Shown in pieces: positions 10,309 through 23,065 of a stretch of DNA of 64,000 bases. A program made the translations under genes and the position numbers. Location of the stretch: the NCBI RefSeq assembly GCF_019226825.1, contig NZ_CP076643.1, positions 1-64,000 on the forward strand. The letters are read 5' to 3'. The notes under the pieces were generated by a model. The model worked only from the letters and a program-made list of their open reading frames with translations. It was not told where the DNA came from and made no database searches. Each line of letters opens with the position of its first letter. Positions within the stretch are counted from its first letter, which is position 1. Source of the DNA: Vibrio ostreae. Lineage in GTDB: Bacteria; Pseudomonadota; Gammaproteobacteria; Enterobacterales; Vibrionaceae.

Positions 10309-13155
10309 ATGAGTGAGTATAAAGATACCCTGAACCTACCTGAAACAGGGTTTCCGATGCGCGGTAATCTGGCCAATCGTGAGCCAGAAATGCTTGAGCG
10401 TTGGTACAAAGAAGATCTGTACGGTGAAATCCGTAAAGCTAAAAAAGGCAAAAAATCTTTCGTATTACACGATGGCCCTCCGTACGCCAACGGTGATATT
10501 CACATTGGTCACGCACTGAACAAGATTCTTAAAGACATTATTATTAAATCCAAAACACTTTCAGGTTTTGACGCACCTTACATCCCGGGCTGGGACTGCC
10601 ATGGTCTGCCAATCGAACTGATGGTTGAGAAGAAAGTGGGCAAGCCGGGCCAGAAAGTGACCGCGGCTGAATTCCGTGAAAAATGTCGTGAATACGCAGC
10701 CGGTCAGGTTGAAGGCCAGAAAGAGGGCTTCAAGCGTCTGGGTATCCTGGGTGAGTGGGATAAACCATATCGTACGATGGATTTTGCTACCGAAGCGAAC
10801 ATCATCCGCGCGCTGGGCAAGATTGCTGACAACGGCCACCTGCTGAAAGGTTTCAAACCGGTTCACTGGTGTACGGATTGTGGTAGTGCGCTGGCAGAAG
10901 CGGAAGTGGAGTACAAAGATAAGGTTTCTCCTTCTATCGATGTGCGCTTCAAAGCTGCGGATCAGGCAGCGGTACTGTCTAAATTCAGCCTGAGCGAAGG
11001 CCATGAAGGTCAGGGCGATATCTCAATCGTTATCTGGACCACTACGCCTTGGACACTGCCGGCGAACCGCGCAGTCTGTCTGCGTGATGATCTGGAATAC
11101 GTTCTGATCCAAACCGAAGGCGAACAGCCTGAGCGTATTATTGTGGCGTCTGAGCTGGCGAAATCTGTGATGGATCGCGCCGGTATCGAGCATTTCCACT
11201 TCCTTGGTTTTACTAAAGGTGCGGATCTAGAACTGAGTCAGTTCAACCACCCGTTTTACGATTTCACTGTACCGGCGATTCTGGGCGACCACGTGACGAC
11301 GGATTCTGGTACTGGTGTGGTTCACACTGCGCCTGGCCACGGTCAGGAAGACTTTGCGGTGGGTCAGCATTACGGTCTGGAAGTCGCCAACCCGGTGGGT
11401 TCAAACGGTGTCTATCTGTCCGATACCAAACTGTTCGCCGGTCACCACGTATTTAAAGCCAACGATTCAGTGATTGAAGTACTGAAAGAGCATGGTGCGC
11501 TGCTGCATCACCATGCCTACGAGCACAGCTACCCGCACTGCTGGCGCCATAAAACGCCAATCATTTTCCGCGCCACGCCGCAGTGGTTCGTGTCTATGGA
11601 TCAAGCCGGTCTGCGTGAGCAGGCACTGAGCGCAATCAAAGGCGTTAAATGGATGCCGGACTGGGGTCAAAGCCGTATTCAGGGCATGGTGGAAGGCCGT
11701 CCTGAGTGGTGTATCTCTCGTCAGCGCACCTGGGGTGTGCCAATTGCCCTGTTCGTGCATAAAGAGACGGCTGAACTGCATCCAAACAGCGCGGCTCTGA
11801 TTGAGCAGGTCGCACAACTGGTTGAGCAAAAAGGTATCCAGGCATGGTGGGATGTGGATTCTGCTGAACTGCTGGGCGCTGATGCTGACAACTATGAAAA
11901 AGTACTTGATACGCTGGATGTATGGTTTGACTCAGGTGTGACACACTACGCTGTGGTGGATAACCGTCCGGAGTTTAACGGCGCAGAAGCAGACATGTAC
12001 CTGGAAGGTTCAGACCAACACCGTGGTTGGTTCCAGTCATCACTGATCTCATCAGTGGCGATGAAAGGTAAAGCCCCTTACAAAGAAGTGCTGACCCACG
12101 GTTTCGTGGTTGATGGTCAGGGCCGTAAGATGTCGAAATCGATTGGTAACGTGGTTGCTCCAAAAGATGTCACCAATAAACTGGGTGCAGATATTCTGCG
12201 TCTGTGGGTGGCTTCAACCGACTATACCGGTGAAGTTGCGGTATCGGATGAGATCCTGAAACGCAGCGCGGACTCTTACCGTCGTATCCGTAACACGGCG
12301 CGTTTCTTCCTGGCCAACCTGAATGGTTTTGATCCGGCAACGGACATGGTGGCACCACAAGAGATGGTGGCACTGGATCGCTGGGCCGTTGCTCGCGCTC
12401 TGGCGGCGCAACAAGAGATTGTCAAAGCGTACCAGGATTACAACACCCACGCGGTGGTGCAACGTCTGATGCACTTCTGTTCTATCGAAATGGGCTCATT
12501 CTACCTGGATGTGATCAAAGACCGTCAGTACACCGCAAAACGGGGCAGTAATGCCCAGCGCAGCTGTCAGACGGCGCTGTACTACATCGTCGAAGCGCTG
12601 GTTCGCTGGATGGCACCTATCATGTCGTTTACCGCAGATGAGATCTGGAATGACATGCCGGTTAACCAGCCAAACGGTCAAGCACGCGATAAATTCGTGT
12701 TTGTCAGCGAATGGTATGAAGGCCTGTTTGGTCTGAACGATGGTGAAGAGCTGAACAACGAATTCTGGACTGAAATCCAGAAAGTTCGTGGCGCTGTAAA
12801 CAAGTTGCTGGAAAGCGCGCGTAATGAGAAAACCATCGGTGGCTCTCTGCAGGCGGAAGTGACTCTGTTCGCCAGCGATGAACTGGCGGCGATCATCAAC
12901 AAACTGGATGACGAACTGCGCTTTGTTCTGCTGACCTCGCAAGCGAGCGTAAAACCGCTGGCTGAGAAGAGCGATGCGGCTCAGGCGACCGACATTGACG
13001 GCCTGTTCGTTCAGGTAAGCAAAACTGAAGCTGAGAAGTGTGACCGTTGCTGGCACCACACTCCGGAAGTTGGCACCATCAAAGGTCATGAAACTATTTG
13101 TGGTCGTTGCGTGTCCAACGTGGAAGGTGACGGCGAAATCCGTAAATTTGCTTAA
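10309..13155 (+). CDS. ileS: Isoleucyl-tRNA synthetase
   Basis: Class I aminoacyl-tRNA synthetase charging tRNA-Ile, with editing of misactivated valine. The 948-residue ORF is full length and unbroken. HIGH is at residues 65-68 and KMSKS at 607-611. The large editing insertion lies between them. The C-terminus carries the zinc-binding cysteines (CDRCWHH and CGRCVSN). The stop is 15 bp before lspA, so the two are co-transcribed, as in many gamma-proteobacteria. This is the first long intact gene in the window. Confidence 0.99.
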   Translation: MSEYKDTLNLPETGFPMRGNLANREPEMLERWYKEDLYGEIRKAKKGKKSFVLHDGPPYANGDIHIGHALNKILKDIIIKSKTLSGFDAPYIPGWDCHGLPIELMVEKKVGKPGQKVTAAEFREKCREYAAGQVEGQKEGFKRLGILGEWDKPYRTMDFATEANIIRALGKIADNGHLLKGFKPVHWCTDCGSALAEAEVEYKDKVSPSIDVRFKAADQAAVLSKFSLSEGHEGQGDISIVIWTTTPWTLPANRAVCLRDDLEYVLIQTEGEQPERIIVASELAKSVMDRAGIEHFHFLGFTKGADLELSQFNHPFYDFTVPAILGDHVTTDSGTGVVHTAPGHGQEDFAVGQHYGLEVANPVGSNGVYLSDTKLFAGHHVFKANDSVIEVLKEHGALLHHHAYEHSYPHCWRHKTPIIFRATPQWFVSMDQAGLREQALSAIKGVKWMPDWGQSRIQGMVEGRPEWCISRQRTWGVPIALFVHKETAELHPNSAALIEQVAQLVEQKGIQAWWDVDSAELLGADADNYEKVLDTLDVWFDSGVTHYAVVDNRPEFNGAEADMYLEGSDQHRGWFQSSLISSVAMKGKAPYKEVLTHGFVVDGQGRKMSKSIGNVVAPKDVTNKLGADILRLWVASTDYTGEVAVSDEILKRSADSYRRIRNTARFFLANLNGFDPATDMVAPQEMVALDRWAVARALAAQQEIVKAYQDYNTHAVVQRLMHFCSIEMGSFYLDVIKDRQYTAKRGSNAQRSCQTALYYIVEALVRWMAPIMSFTADEIWNDMPVNQPNGQARDKFVFVSEWYEGLFGLNDGEELNNEFWTEIQKVRGAVNKLLESARNEKTIGGSLQAEVTLFASDELAAIINKLDDELRFVLLTSQASVKPLAEKSDAAQATDIDGLFVQVSKTEAEKCDRCWHHTPEVGTIKGHETICGRCVSNVEGDGEIRKFA

Positions 13156-13170
13156 TCAAAGATAGGTTGC

Positions 13171-13674
13171 ATGACGCAAGTACTTACACTTAAACAATCG
13201 GGAGTCCGCTGGCTGTGGCTGGCGCTCCTTGTCTTCGTTGCGGATATCGGCATTAAGCTGGTAGTCATGAACAGTATGGGGTTTGGCTGGGAGAACCGAA
13301 TTGAAGTTCTGCCATTCTTTAACCTGCTGTACGTCCACAACTACGGTGCGGCATTCAGTTTTCTGAGTGACCAGGCCGGTTGGCAGCGCTGGTTATTTAC
13401 CGCTATCGCCTTTGTGGTGGTGGGTATGCTGGCGTTCTGGATGCGACGCCTGCCAGCCAGCGACAAGTGGAACAACGTTGCTTACGCGCTGATTATTGGT
13501 GGTGCGGTCGGCAACGTGTTCGACCGGGTAGTGCACGGTTTTGTGGTCGATTATCTCGACTTCTTCTGGGGCACCTACCACTGGCCGGCATTCAACCTGG
13601 CTGACAGCGCAATCTGTATTGGTGCGGTCATGATCATTGCGGATGGTTTCCGCCCTAAGAAACAGACTGCCTAG
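13171..13674 (+). CDS. lspA: Signal peptidase II (lipoprotein signal peptidase)
   Basis: LspA is an inner-membrane aspartyl protease that cleaves signal peptides from diacylglyceryl-modified prolipoproteins, the step after Lgt (2.1 kb). The 167-residue protein has four membrane segments. The two catalytic aspartates lie in NVFDRVVHG and FNLADSAI, and the NYGAAFSFL motif precedes them. It starts 15 bp after ileS, with AGGTTGC upstream of ATG 13171. Confidence 0.98.
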   Translation: MTQVLTLKQSGVRWLWLALLVFVADIGIKLVVMNSMGFGWENRIEVLPFFNLLYVHNYGAAFSFLSDQAGWQRWLFTAIAFVVVGMLAFWMRRLPASDKWNNVAYALIIGGAVGNVFDRVVHGFVVDYLDFFWGTYHWPAFNLADSAICIGAVMIIADGFRPKKQTA

Positions 13675-13694
13675 ATGACGAAGTCATAATAACC

Positions 13695-13731
13695 CCTAAG
13701 CGCCGCCCGTTGATTCGGGGGGCGCTTTTTG
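13695..13731 (+). terminator. Terminator after lspA
   Basis: GC-rich inverted repeat (AAGCGCCGCCCG / CGGGGGGCGCTT, with mismatches) followed by TTTT. It lies 20 bp past the lspA stop and would separate ribF-ileS-lspA from fkpB-ispH. Confidence 0.7.
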
Positions 13732-13767
13732 TTATCTAACACTACACAGTTATCTAACACTACACAG
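13732..13767. repeat. Perfect 18-bp tandem duplication in the lspA-fkpB gap
   Basis: The 18-base unit TTATCTAACACTACACAG occurs twice without a gap, directly after the lspA terminator. The remaining 250 bp to fkpB (13768-14017) shows no gene I can support; AAGGAAG at 14004-14010 is the fkpB ribosome binding site. Confidence 0.85.
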
Positions 13768-14017
13768 TGCTCCGATAACTATATCTGGCAGTGCCGTTGA
13801 TCTGTGCGCTGAACAGTTGCTGCGGATTGGCGACCGCAGCGGACTGCTCGCAGCCTGGGTAGCATGGCAAGCCAGTGAGAGATAGAGTCACACCCGCCAT
13901 CACACCTCATCAGCAAGAAATGAGGTAATTGGCGTGCCGTCAGCCGCGTTACCTGAGCTGACAGACACCTCTGTAACGGCAAACGACTCCAATAACCCAA
14001 CTTAAGGAAGCCTGAAC

Positions 14018-14449
14018 GTGACTACGATTAGCCAAGACTCGGCAGTAACTCTGCATTTTACTATCAAACTTAAAGACGGTTCAGTGGCCGACAGCACCCA
14101 CAATTTTGGCAAACCGGCCAAACTGGTCATCGGTGACGGTAGCCTGAGTGATAACTTTGAACAGTGTCTGCTGGGGCTGCAGGCTGGCGATAGCCAGTCC
14201 ATTGAACTGGCGGCGGCGGATGCTTTCGGCGCCCCTAATCCGGACAACATTCACTACATGGATCGCAGCAAATTTGTCGGTGACGCGGAAGTGGAAGTTG
14301 GCACTATCATGGCCTTCAGCGGCCCCGATGGTATGGAAATTCCGGGTATTATTACCGACATTGCCGGTGATTCGGTCACTGTCGATTTTAACCACCCGCT
14401 CGCGGGCCAGGATGTCATTTTTGATGTTGAGATTTTGTCGGTCGAATAA
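14018..14449 (+). CDS. fkpB: FKBP-type peptidyl-prolyl isomerase FkpB (SlpA)
   Basis: A cytoplasmic FKBP-fold prolyl isomerase and chaperone of the SlyD/SlpA type. The 143-residue protein has the FKBP core (VTLHFTIKLKDGSVADST near residue 10) and the inserted flap domain (residues about 70-120). The GTG start at 14018 is supported by AAGGAAG 8 bp upstream. It lacks the histidine-rich metal-binding tail of SlyD, so SlpA/FkpB is the better match. Position between lspA and ispH is conserved. Confidence 0.95.
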   Translation: MTTISQDSAVTLHFTIKLKDGSVADSTHNFGKPAKLVIGDGSLSDNFEQCLLGLQAGDSQSIELAAADAFGAPNPDNIHYMDRSKFVGDAEVEVGTIMAFSGPDGMEIPGIITDIAGDSVTVDFNHPLAGQDVIFDVEILSVE

Positions 14450-14477
14450 CGTAGAATAGCCAGCTTAAAAGAGAACC

Positions 14478-15440
14478 ATGAGCAATCCCATGAAAATACT
14501 GTTAGCGAACCCGCGCGGCTTTTGTGCCGGCGTTGACCGTGCCATCAGCATTGTTGAGCGTGCACTAGAAATGTATCAGCCACCGATTTATGTCCGTCAC
14601 GAAGTGGTGCATAACCGTTTTGTGGTCGAGGGGCTGAAGCAGCGCGGTGCCATCTTTGTTGAAGAGCTGAGTGAAGTACCGGATGACAATATCGTCATTT
14701 TCTCTGCTCATGGGGTATCGCAGGCGGTGCGTCTGGAAGCCAAAGAGCGTGATCTGACTGTATTTGACGCGACCTGTCCGTTGGTGACTAAAGTGCATAT
14801 GGAAGTGGCACGCGCCAGCCGCCGTAATATGGAAGTGGTACTGATTGGTCATGCCGGTCACCCGGAAGTGGAAGGGACCATGGGGCAGTATGCCAGCGTG
14901 ACCGGAGGCATGTATCTGGTGGAAAAACCAGACGATGTGGTGGCTCTGCAGGCCAAGGTCAAAGACCCGTCTCATCTGCACTATGTCAGCCAGACTACAT
15001 TGTCAGTCGATGAAACCGCTGATGTGATCGACAAGCTGCGTGAAGTGTTCCCGCAGATTCAGGGCCCGCGTAAAGACGATATCTGTTATGCAACCCAGAA
15101 CCGTCAGGACGCCGTACGAATTCTGGCAGAGCAGGTGGATGTGATGATTGTGGTCGGCTCAAAAAATTCCTCCAACTCAACCCGTCTCAAAGAGCTGGCG
15201 GAAAAACTGGGTACGCCGGGCTATCTGACTGATTGTCCGGAGGATATTGATGCAGCCTGGTTACAGGGGGTAAGCCTGATTGGTGTCACCGCAGGGGCTT
15301 CTGCACCGGAAGAGCTGGTTAACCAGATCTTAGATCGGATTCAGGAACTCGGTGCGACTGCCGTGGAAGAAGTGCTGGGCCGCGAAGAAAATATGTTCTT
15401 TGAAGTGCCGAAAGAGCTGCAGATTAAACAGGTTGATTAA
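14478..15440 (+). CDS. ispH: 4-hydroxy-3-methylbut-2-enyl diphosphate reductase
   Basis: IspH (LytB) is the last enzyme of the MEP pathway. It reduces HMBPP to isopentenyl and dimethylallyl diphosphate with a [4Fe-4S] cluster. The 320-residue protein carries the cluster cysteines in [21 protein letters not shown] and the third further downstream, plus the substrate-binding ATQNRQ and GSKNSSNS segments. ATG 14478 has AAGAGA just upstream; ATG 14490 would give the more common [10 protein letters not shown] start but has no ribosome binding site. It follows fkpB by 28 bp. Confidence 0.98.
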   Translation: MSNPMKILLANPRGFCAGVDRAISIVERALEMYQPPIYVRHEVVHNRFVVEGLKQRGAIFVEELSEVPDDNIVIFSAHGVSQAVRLEAKERDLTVFDATCPLVTKVHMEVARASRRNMEVVLIGHAGHPEVEGTMGQYASVTGGMYLVEKPDDVVALQAKVKDPSHLHYVSQTTLSVDETADVIDKLREVFPQIQGPRKDDICYATQNRQDAVRILAEQVDVMIVVGSKNSSNSTRLKELAEKLGTPGYLTDCPEDIDAAWLQGVSLIGVTAGASAPEELVNQILDRIQELGATAVEEVLGREENMFFEVPKELQIKQVD

Positions 15441-15442
15441 GT

Positions 15443-15476
15443 GACAGGCTGGCGAGATGCCAGCCTGTTTTCTTTG
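15443..15476 (+). terminator. Terminator after ispH
   Basis: Stem ACAGGCTGGC/GCCAGCCTGT, loop GAGAT, then TTTCTTT. It starts a few bases past the ispH stop. Confidence 0.85.
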
Positions 15477-15612
15477 TGTCGCTGACGCCTGCTATTGATA
15501 TCGGAATTGCCATCGCTTTTGATTGCAATCGGTTTATCGCGCTAAGAGGTTGGGTGGCTTAACAGGCAAGATTCGCCTTAACAGACGAGGTGTCGCAAAG
15601 ACCGGCTGCGGC

Positions 15613-15650
15613 ATCACAACAAAGGGCTCCTTGCGGAGCCCTTTGTTGTT
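15613..15650 (-). terminator. Terminator after cstA
   Basis: Near-perfect inverted repeat ACAACAAAGGGCTCC / GGAGCCCTTTGTTGT with loop TTGC, lying 27 bp beyond the cstA stop on the minus strand. The lower part of the stem supplies the U-rich tract. The 130 bp between this and the ispH terminator shows no gene. Confidence 0.7.
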
Positions 15651-15675
15651 GCAGCATTATCGGTGAGCGTCTGCT

Positions 15676-17164
15676 TTACGCAGTCTCGGTCGCACCGGCT
15701 GCTGGCTTGGCTTCGTCAGCCAGGTCAGTTTCGCCTTTGCCTTTCGAAATCTTAATCACGTACACAGTGATAGCCAGGGTTGCCACCAGACCAATGATGG
15801 TCGAGATTTGCATTGGCATGCCAAAGCCCAGTGTGCTGTTGTTGAGGATGAAGGTGATACATACCGCAGTCATGAACATGGCAGGGATAGTCGTGATCCA
15901 GTGCAGTTTATTGTGACGTAGTAGGTAAGCAGACGCTGTCCACAGCATCATCACGGCTGTTGTCTGGTTGGCAAAGCCGAAGTAACGCCAGATGATACCG
16001 AAATCAACCTGAGTCAGAATGCCGCCAATCACGAATAGAGGCATAGCCATCAGCAGGCGGTTACGCAGGGTCTTCTGTTCCATGTTGAAGTATTCAGCCA
16101 GGATCAGGCGGCTGGAGCGGAATGCGGTGTCACCAGAGGTGATCGGCAGAATAACTACACCCAGGAAGGCAATGATACCGCCGAATACGCCCAGCAGACC
16201 AAATGATGAACTGTACACGACGTTACCCGGACCACCGTCTTTGATTGCAGCCGACAGTGCATCCAGTGAGCCGAAGAATGACAGGGCAATCGCACACCAA
16301 ATCAGCGCAATCACGCCTTCACCGATCATCGCTCCGTAGAACACAAAGCGTCCGTTCTTTTCGTTTTCCAGACAGCGTGCCATCAGTGGGGACTGAGTCG
16401 CGTGGAAACCTGAGATAGCACCACATGCGATGGTGATAAACAGCGCAGGCCATAGTGGCATATCGTTCGGGTTCATGTTGTGCAGCATGTCGCTGACTTC
16501 AAAACCGCCCAGAATCTGGTGCTCGCTTGAGAAAGCGATGGCTGTGATCAGGCCAACTGACATGAAGATCAGCAGGGCGCCAAACAGTGGGTAGAAGCGG
16601 CCGATAATTTTATCGACCGGCACAATCGTTGCTACGATGTAGTAAGCAAAGATGATGACAACCATGGTGGTCATGTTGACGGTCAGGTCAGTTTGCTCGT
16701 TGATCAGGTTAGTGATCATACCGGCGGGGGGCCGAAACGAAGACCACTCCGACCAGCAGCAGCAGCACAATGGCAAAAATATTCATAAAATGTTTGGCGC
16801 CATTGCCAAGATAACGACCAGACAGTGACGGTACTGAAGCGCCACCGTTGCGGATTGACAGCATGCCTGAGAAATAGTCGTGGGTGGCCCCGGCAAAGAT
16901 ACAGCCGATAACAATCCACAGCATGGCGGCAGGACCATACAACGCGCCCATGATTGGACCAAAGATAGGACCAACACCGGCAATATTCAGCAGTTGAACA
17001 AGGTAAACTTTCGGAGTGGACATAGGTACATAGTCGACACCGTCAGTTTGAGTATGCGCGGGAGTCTGGCGCTTTTCGTTGATGCCGAAAACTTTTTCTA
17101 CGAATGTGCCGTAGATGAAGTAGCCGCCGATCAGGGCTGCGACACAGGTTAGAAACCACAACAT
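15676..17164 (-). CDS. cstA: CstA/BtsT-family carbon starvation transporter (frameshift as given)
   Basis: A multispanning inner-membrane transporter of the carbon starvation (CstA) family. The best studied E. coli members, BtsT and CstA, import pyruvate; CstA has also been linked to peptide uptake. The N-terminal CstA domain reads MLWFLTCVAALIGGYFIYG...GPIFGPIMGALYGP, and the second part from 16776 is all hydrophobic helices. A C6 run near 16725 where five are expected shifts the frame between VVFVSAP and AGMITNLI. Corrected length is 495 residues, as for the shorter Vibrio CstA. A LytS/LytTR pair like E. coli BtsSR, which controls btsT, lies 6 kb away, and BtsR-like repeats lie upstream. 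Substrate is inferred from the family. Confidence 0.9.
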
Positions 17165-17254
17165 AGCGATTGTCCTTTATGATTGAAGTAGGGTGTTATT
17201 GAATTAATCTCAGGATGGATACTAAATGATCGATAATCGAGCTTCACCGGGTTT

Positions 17255-17328
17255 ACCGCTCAGTGGTCGTCTGGCGAATTAAGTGGTTTCTGGCACGTAT
17301 TAGTGGTTTTTAACGGCCGCTCAGCGGC
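17255..17328 (-). promoter_or_regulatory. Phased ACCACTnA repeats upstream of cstA (candidate LytTR regulator sites)
   Basis: Read on the minus strand, ACCACTnA occurs at 17260-17267, 17280-17287 and 17300-17307, exactly 20 bp apart. A weaker fourth copy, GCCGCTGA, is at 17321-17328. A perfect ACCGCTCA in the opposite orientation is at 17255-17262. E. coli BtsR (YehT) is known to bind direct repeats of ACC(G/A)CT(C/T)A with a 13-bp spacer upstream of btsT; here the spacer is 12. The repeats lie about 95-165 bp before the cstA start, with a possible -10 (TAGTAT, 17219-17224) downstream. Binding is inferred. Nothing else in 17165-17589 looks like a gene. Confidence 0.55.
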
Positions 17329-17589
17329 AGCGACACACAGTAAACGGCCGGTGTGGCAGACAAAGGCTGAAACAGCGAATTAGCGCTGTCGGTCACGAAT
17401 TAACGGCCATGATACGCATTCAATAGCCGTGTGGTCTGGTCGGTGGCACTATAGATTTCAAGCTAAGTTCAGTTGTGCATAGCCGTGCCGATTTCAATAG
17501 CAGTACAGGTGATGGTTGGCGGCCCCAAGGGGGCTTGACAGCCGTGGTAAGGTAACCGATTCGCAGTTAACCGGGTATAAAGGCAAAAA

Positions 17590-17931
17590 ATGAAAACAAT
17601 ACTATTAATGTTGGTGACAATAGGGCTTTGGGGGTGCGCTGCAACAGAAAGCGAACTGGCAGCACAGGGAAACTGGTATCAGATTGGTTATAACGATGGT
17701 ATTGCCGGACATACCCAGCGTGCATACAAAAAACTGGCTGAACTCGGCTCTGCCAGTCAGTCCGATTACCATCAGGGCTATCTGGATGGCGTGAGTGAGT
17801 ATTGTAATCCGGACTTTGCCTATCAAATGGGAGTGAACGGACAATATTACGAAGGTGTGTGTGAAGGTACCAAGCAGGCGCAACGATTCCGTATGGAATG
17901 GCAGCGTGGCTGGAACGAATACAACAAATAA
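17590..17931 (+). CDS. Small DUF2799-type lipoprotein
   Basis: A 113-residue predicted lipoprotein. The signal peptide MKTILLMLVTIGLWGC ends in a lipobox cysteine at residue 16, so the product should be lipidated by Lgt and cut by LspA. The mature part has repeated G/Y-rich segments (WYQIGYNDGIAGH, YHQGYLDGVSEYC, YEGVCEGTKQ) that resemble DUF2799. Function is unknown. It ends 22 bp before the antiporter gene on the same strand, so the two are probably co-transcribed. Divergent from cstA across about 425 bp. Confidence 0.8.
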   Translation: MKTILLMLVTIGLWGCAATESELAAQGNWYQIGYNDGIAGHTQRAYKKLAELGSASQSDYHQGYLDGVSEYCNPDFAYQMGVNGQYYEGVCEGTKQAQRFRMEWQRGWNEYNK

Positions 17932-17953
17932 TCAGGGTTAGGCAATTACCAAC

Positions 17954-20702
<2,749 letters not shown>

Positions 20703-20753
20703 TTAATTAAGATCGGGTTGGTTTGCGCCTTGTGTTCTATTAAACCAGCGGGG

Positions 20754-20783
20754 CGTTTTCGCGACTAACGTTTTCGCGACTAA
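20754..20783. repeat. Perfect 15-bp tandem duplication at the anmK stop
   Basis: CGTTTTCGCGACTAA is repeated twice without a gap. The second copy contains the anmK stop (20780-20782), so the duplication arose at or just past the coding end. No terminator is evident between anmK and murQ. Confidence 0.85.
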
Positions 20784-21892
20784 TTAGGCGGATAAATCAC
20801 TCCGAGTGACGCCAGTTGGCGCGCACCGGTGACGCTGGGCAGATTACTCGCCAAACCGTGTATGCGTCGCTGCGCCAGCCAGGCAAACGCCATCGCTTCC
20901 ATGTAATCGCCATTGACCCCTTTGCGGGTGGTCGGGGCAACCTGCCAGCCGGGCAGCAGAATCTGTAACCGTTCCATCAGCAGGCCATTCTGCGCGCCGC
21001 CGCCGCATACCAGTAATTCGGGGGCCGGACCTTGTGCATACTGGCGTACCTGGTCTGCGATAGTTTCAGCACTCAGTTCGCATAAAGTGCGCTGCACGTC
21101 GGCAGGCGCAGGATGATGCCCGGCCAGTTGCTGATCGAGCCAGTCGAGATTGAACAGCTCGCGGCCGGTGCTTTTCGGCGCCGGTTGGCTGAAATAGCTC
21201 GCTTGCTTAAGCTGCAGCAGCAGAGAGGTGATCACTTTGCCCCGGCGCGCCCAGTCTCCATTCATGTCGTAGCTCTGGCCTGTGTGGCGCTGACACCAGC
21301 CATCCATCAGTACATTACCCGGTCCCGAATCATAACCAATCACGCTGGCGTCCGGACTGAGCACTGAAATATTGGCGATCCCGCCGATATTCAGCACCAC
21401 AACACTGGAGTCGGTGACGGCAAATACGGTGCGGTGGAATGCCGGTACTAACGGCGCTCCCTGACCGCCGAGTGCCATGTCTTTACGGCGAAAGTCGGCC
21501 ACGGTAGTGATGCCGGTGCGCGCGGCAATGACGTTGGCATCGCCGAGCTGGATGGTAAACGGTGTCGCTCCGGTGGGCTGGTGAAACACGGTCTGGCCGT
21601 GATTACCGATCGCGCGGATCTGCTCTGGTTTGGTGCCGCTGGTGGTCAGCAATTGTTCGACGGCATCGGCATACAGGTGGCCAAGCAGATGATCCAGTGT
21701 GCCGATTTCAGCCAGGTTGGTTGGCTGACCAAGGCAGACGGCCAGCAAGCGCTGTTTGAGTTGTTCAGGCATGGGCAGAAAGCCATGCGCCATTAATTCA
21801 ATATGATCGCCACTCAGGGCAACCAGCGCAGTATCGACGCCGTCCAGGCTGGTGCCGGACATAATGCCGATGTACAGCTCACGTTGATCCAT
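20780..21892 (-). CDS. anmK: Anhydro-N-acetylmuramic acid kinase
   Basis: AnmK phosphorylates and opens 1,6-anhydroMurNAc to MurNAc-6-phosphate, feeding MurQ. The 370-residue ORF is unbroken. It starts MDQRELYIGIMSGTSLDGVDTALV, with the ATPase-fold phosphate motif GTSLDG, and contains NHGQTVFHQP and YDSGPGNVLMDGW. The start is 137 bp from the divergent nagZ. It is followed by murQ, so anmK-murQ is likely one transcript. Confidence 0.98.
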   Translation of the reverse strand: MDQRELYIGIMSGTSLDGVDTALVALSGDHIELMAHGFLPMPEQLKQRLLAVCLGQPTNLAEIGTLDHLLGHLYADAVEQLLTTSGTKPEQIRAIGNHGQTVFHQPTGATPFTIQLGDANVIAARTGITTVADFRRKDMALGGQGAPLVPAFHRTVFAVTDSSVVVLNIGGIANISVLSPDASVIGYDSGPGNVLMDGWCQRHTGQSYDMNGDWARRGKVITSLLLQLKQASYFSQPAPKSTGRELFNLDWLDQQLAGHHPAPADVQRTLCELSAETIADQVRQYAQGPAPELLVCGGGAQNGLLMERLQILLPGWQVAPTTRKGVNGDYMEAMAFAWLAQRRIHGLASNLPSVTGARQLASLGVIYPPN

Positions 21893-22028
21893 TATGTTAT
21901 CCGCTTGTCAGATTATTCGCTTCGGAGAGAGTAACTCGCTAAAAGCCATTGTAATTGAAAAACAAACTGAATAACCTCCTTTGCAATGACAAATTTTTAT
22001 CATCCCACAGGGTGAATGAGAGGCAATA

Positions 22029-23017
22029 ATGGGTCCGTTGTGGCTTGATGTGGAAGGCTGTGAACTGACAGCAGAAGATCGCGAAATATTGGCGCATCCG
22101 ACGGTCGGTGGTGTGATTCTTTTTGCACGTAATTACCACGATAACCAGCAACTGCTGGCGCTCAACCAGGCCATCCGTCAGGCAGCCAAGCGTCCGATTC
22201 TGATTGGGGTCGATCAGGAGGGCGGGCGGGTCCAGCGTTTTCGTGACGGTTTCAGCCGTATTCCGGCCGCGCAAAGTTATGCCCGCTCTGCACTGGGTGA
22301 GCAACTGGCCGAGCAGGGGGGTGGTTGATGGCAGCGGAGCTGGTTGCGCATGATATCGATCTCAGTTTTGCTCCGGTACTGGATAAAGGGTTTGAATGCC
22401 GGGCCATTGGCAGCCGCGCGTTTGGTGACGATGTGGCGACGGTACTGACCCACAGCAGCGCTTACCTGCGCGGGATGAAATCGGTCGGCATGGCGACGAC
22501 GGGCAAACATTTTCCCGGTCATGGCGCTGTGATTGCCGATTCACATCTTGAGACGCCGTTTGATGAGCGCGACAGTATTGCCGCAGATATGCAGATTTTT
22601 GAGACACAAATTAAGGCGGGTCTGCTCGATGCCATGATGCCGGCGCACGTGGTTTACCCCCATTATGATGATCAGCCTGCCAGTGGCTCACCTTACTGGC
22701 TCAAGCGTGTTCTGCGCGAGCAGCTCGGCTTTGCCGGCATCGTGTTTTCTGACGATCTCAGTATGGAAGGCGCTGCCGTGATGGGCGGTCCGGCGCAGCG
22801 CGCCAAGCAGTCATTGCAGGCAGGCTGTGATATGGTGCTGATGTGCAATAAGCGTGAGTCGGCCGTCGCGGTGCTGGATGACCTGCCCATCAGCGAAGTG
22901 CCGCAAGCGCTGCAACTGCTTAAACAGCGTAACTTCAGTTACCGCGAGTTACAGAGCTCAGTACAGTGGAAACAAGCCAGTTTGGCGATGCAGCGTCTGG
23001 TCGAACAGTTTGGATAA
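22029..23017 (+). CDS. nagZ: Beta-N-acetylglucosaminidase NagZ (frameshift as given)
   Basis: NagZ is a cytoplasmic family-3 glycoside hydrolase. It removes GlcNAc from anhydro-muropeptides during recycling and so affects AmpC beta-lactamase induction in bacteria that have AmpR. ATG 22029 starts [21 protein letters not shown]. One G is missing in the G run near 22316, so [12 protein letters not shown] is interrupted. Corrected length is 329 residues. The catalytic region [18 protein letters not shown] and the nucleophile segment [11 protein letters not shown] are present in the downstream frame. Confidence 0.95.
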
Positions 23018-23019
23018 CG

Positions 23020-23045
23020 CAAAAGGCTCCCGAGGGAGCCTTTTG
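23020..23045. terminator. Terminator between nagZ and the LytTR regulator gene
   Basis: AAAAGGCTCC/GGAGCCTTTT with loop CGA(G). Its symmetric A/T tails allow use by nagZ (plus) and by the convergent regulator gene (minus). Confidence 0.85.
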
Positions 23046-23065
23046 TCTACCTGATGGGTAGACAA

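Noticed and set aside
13779..14000. Minus-strand 73-residue ORF in the lspA-fkpB gap
   Set aside because: Composition and antisense position give no support; probably chance.
22300..22330. Programmed frameshifting in nagZ, cstA, murJ and similar genes
   Set aside because: No slippery heptamer with a downstream structure was evident, and the sites are plain homopolymers that match common sequencing errors.
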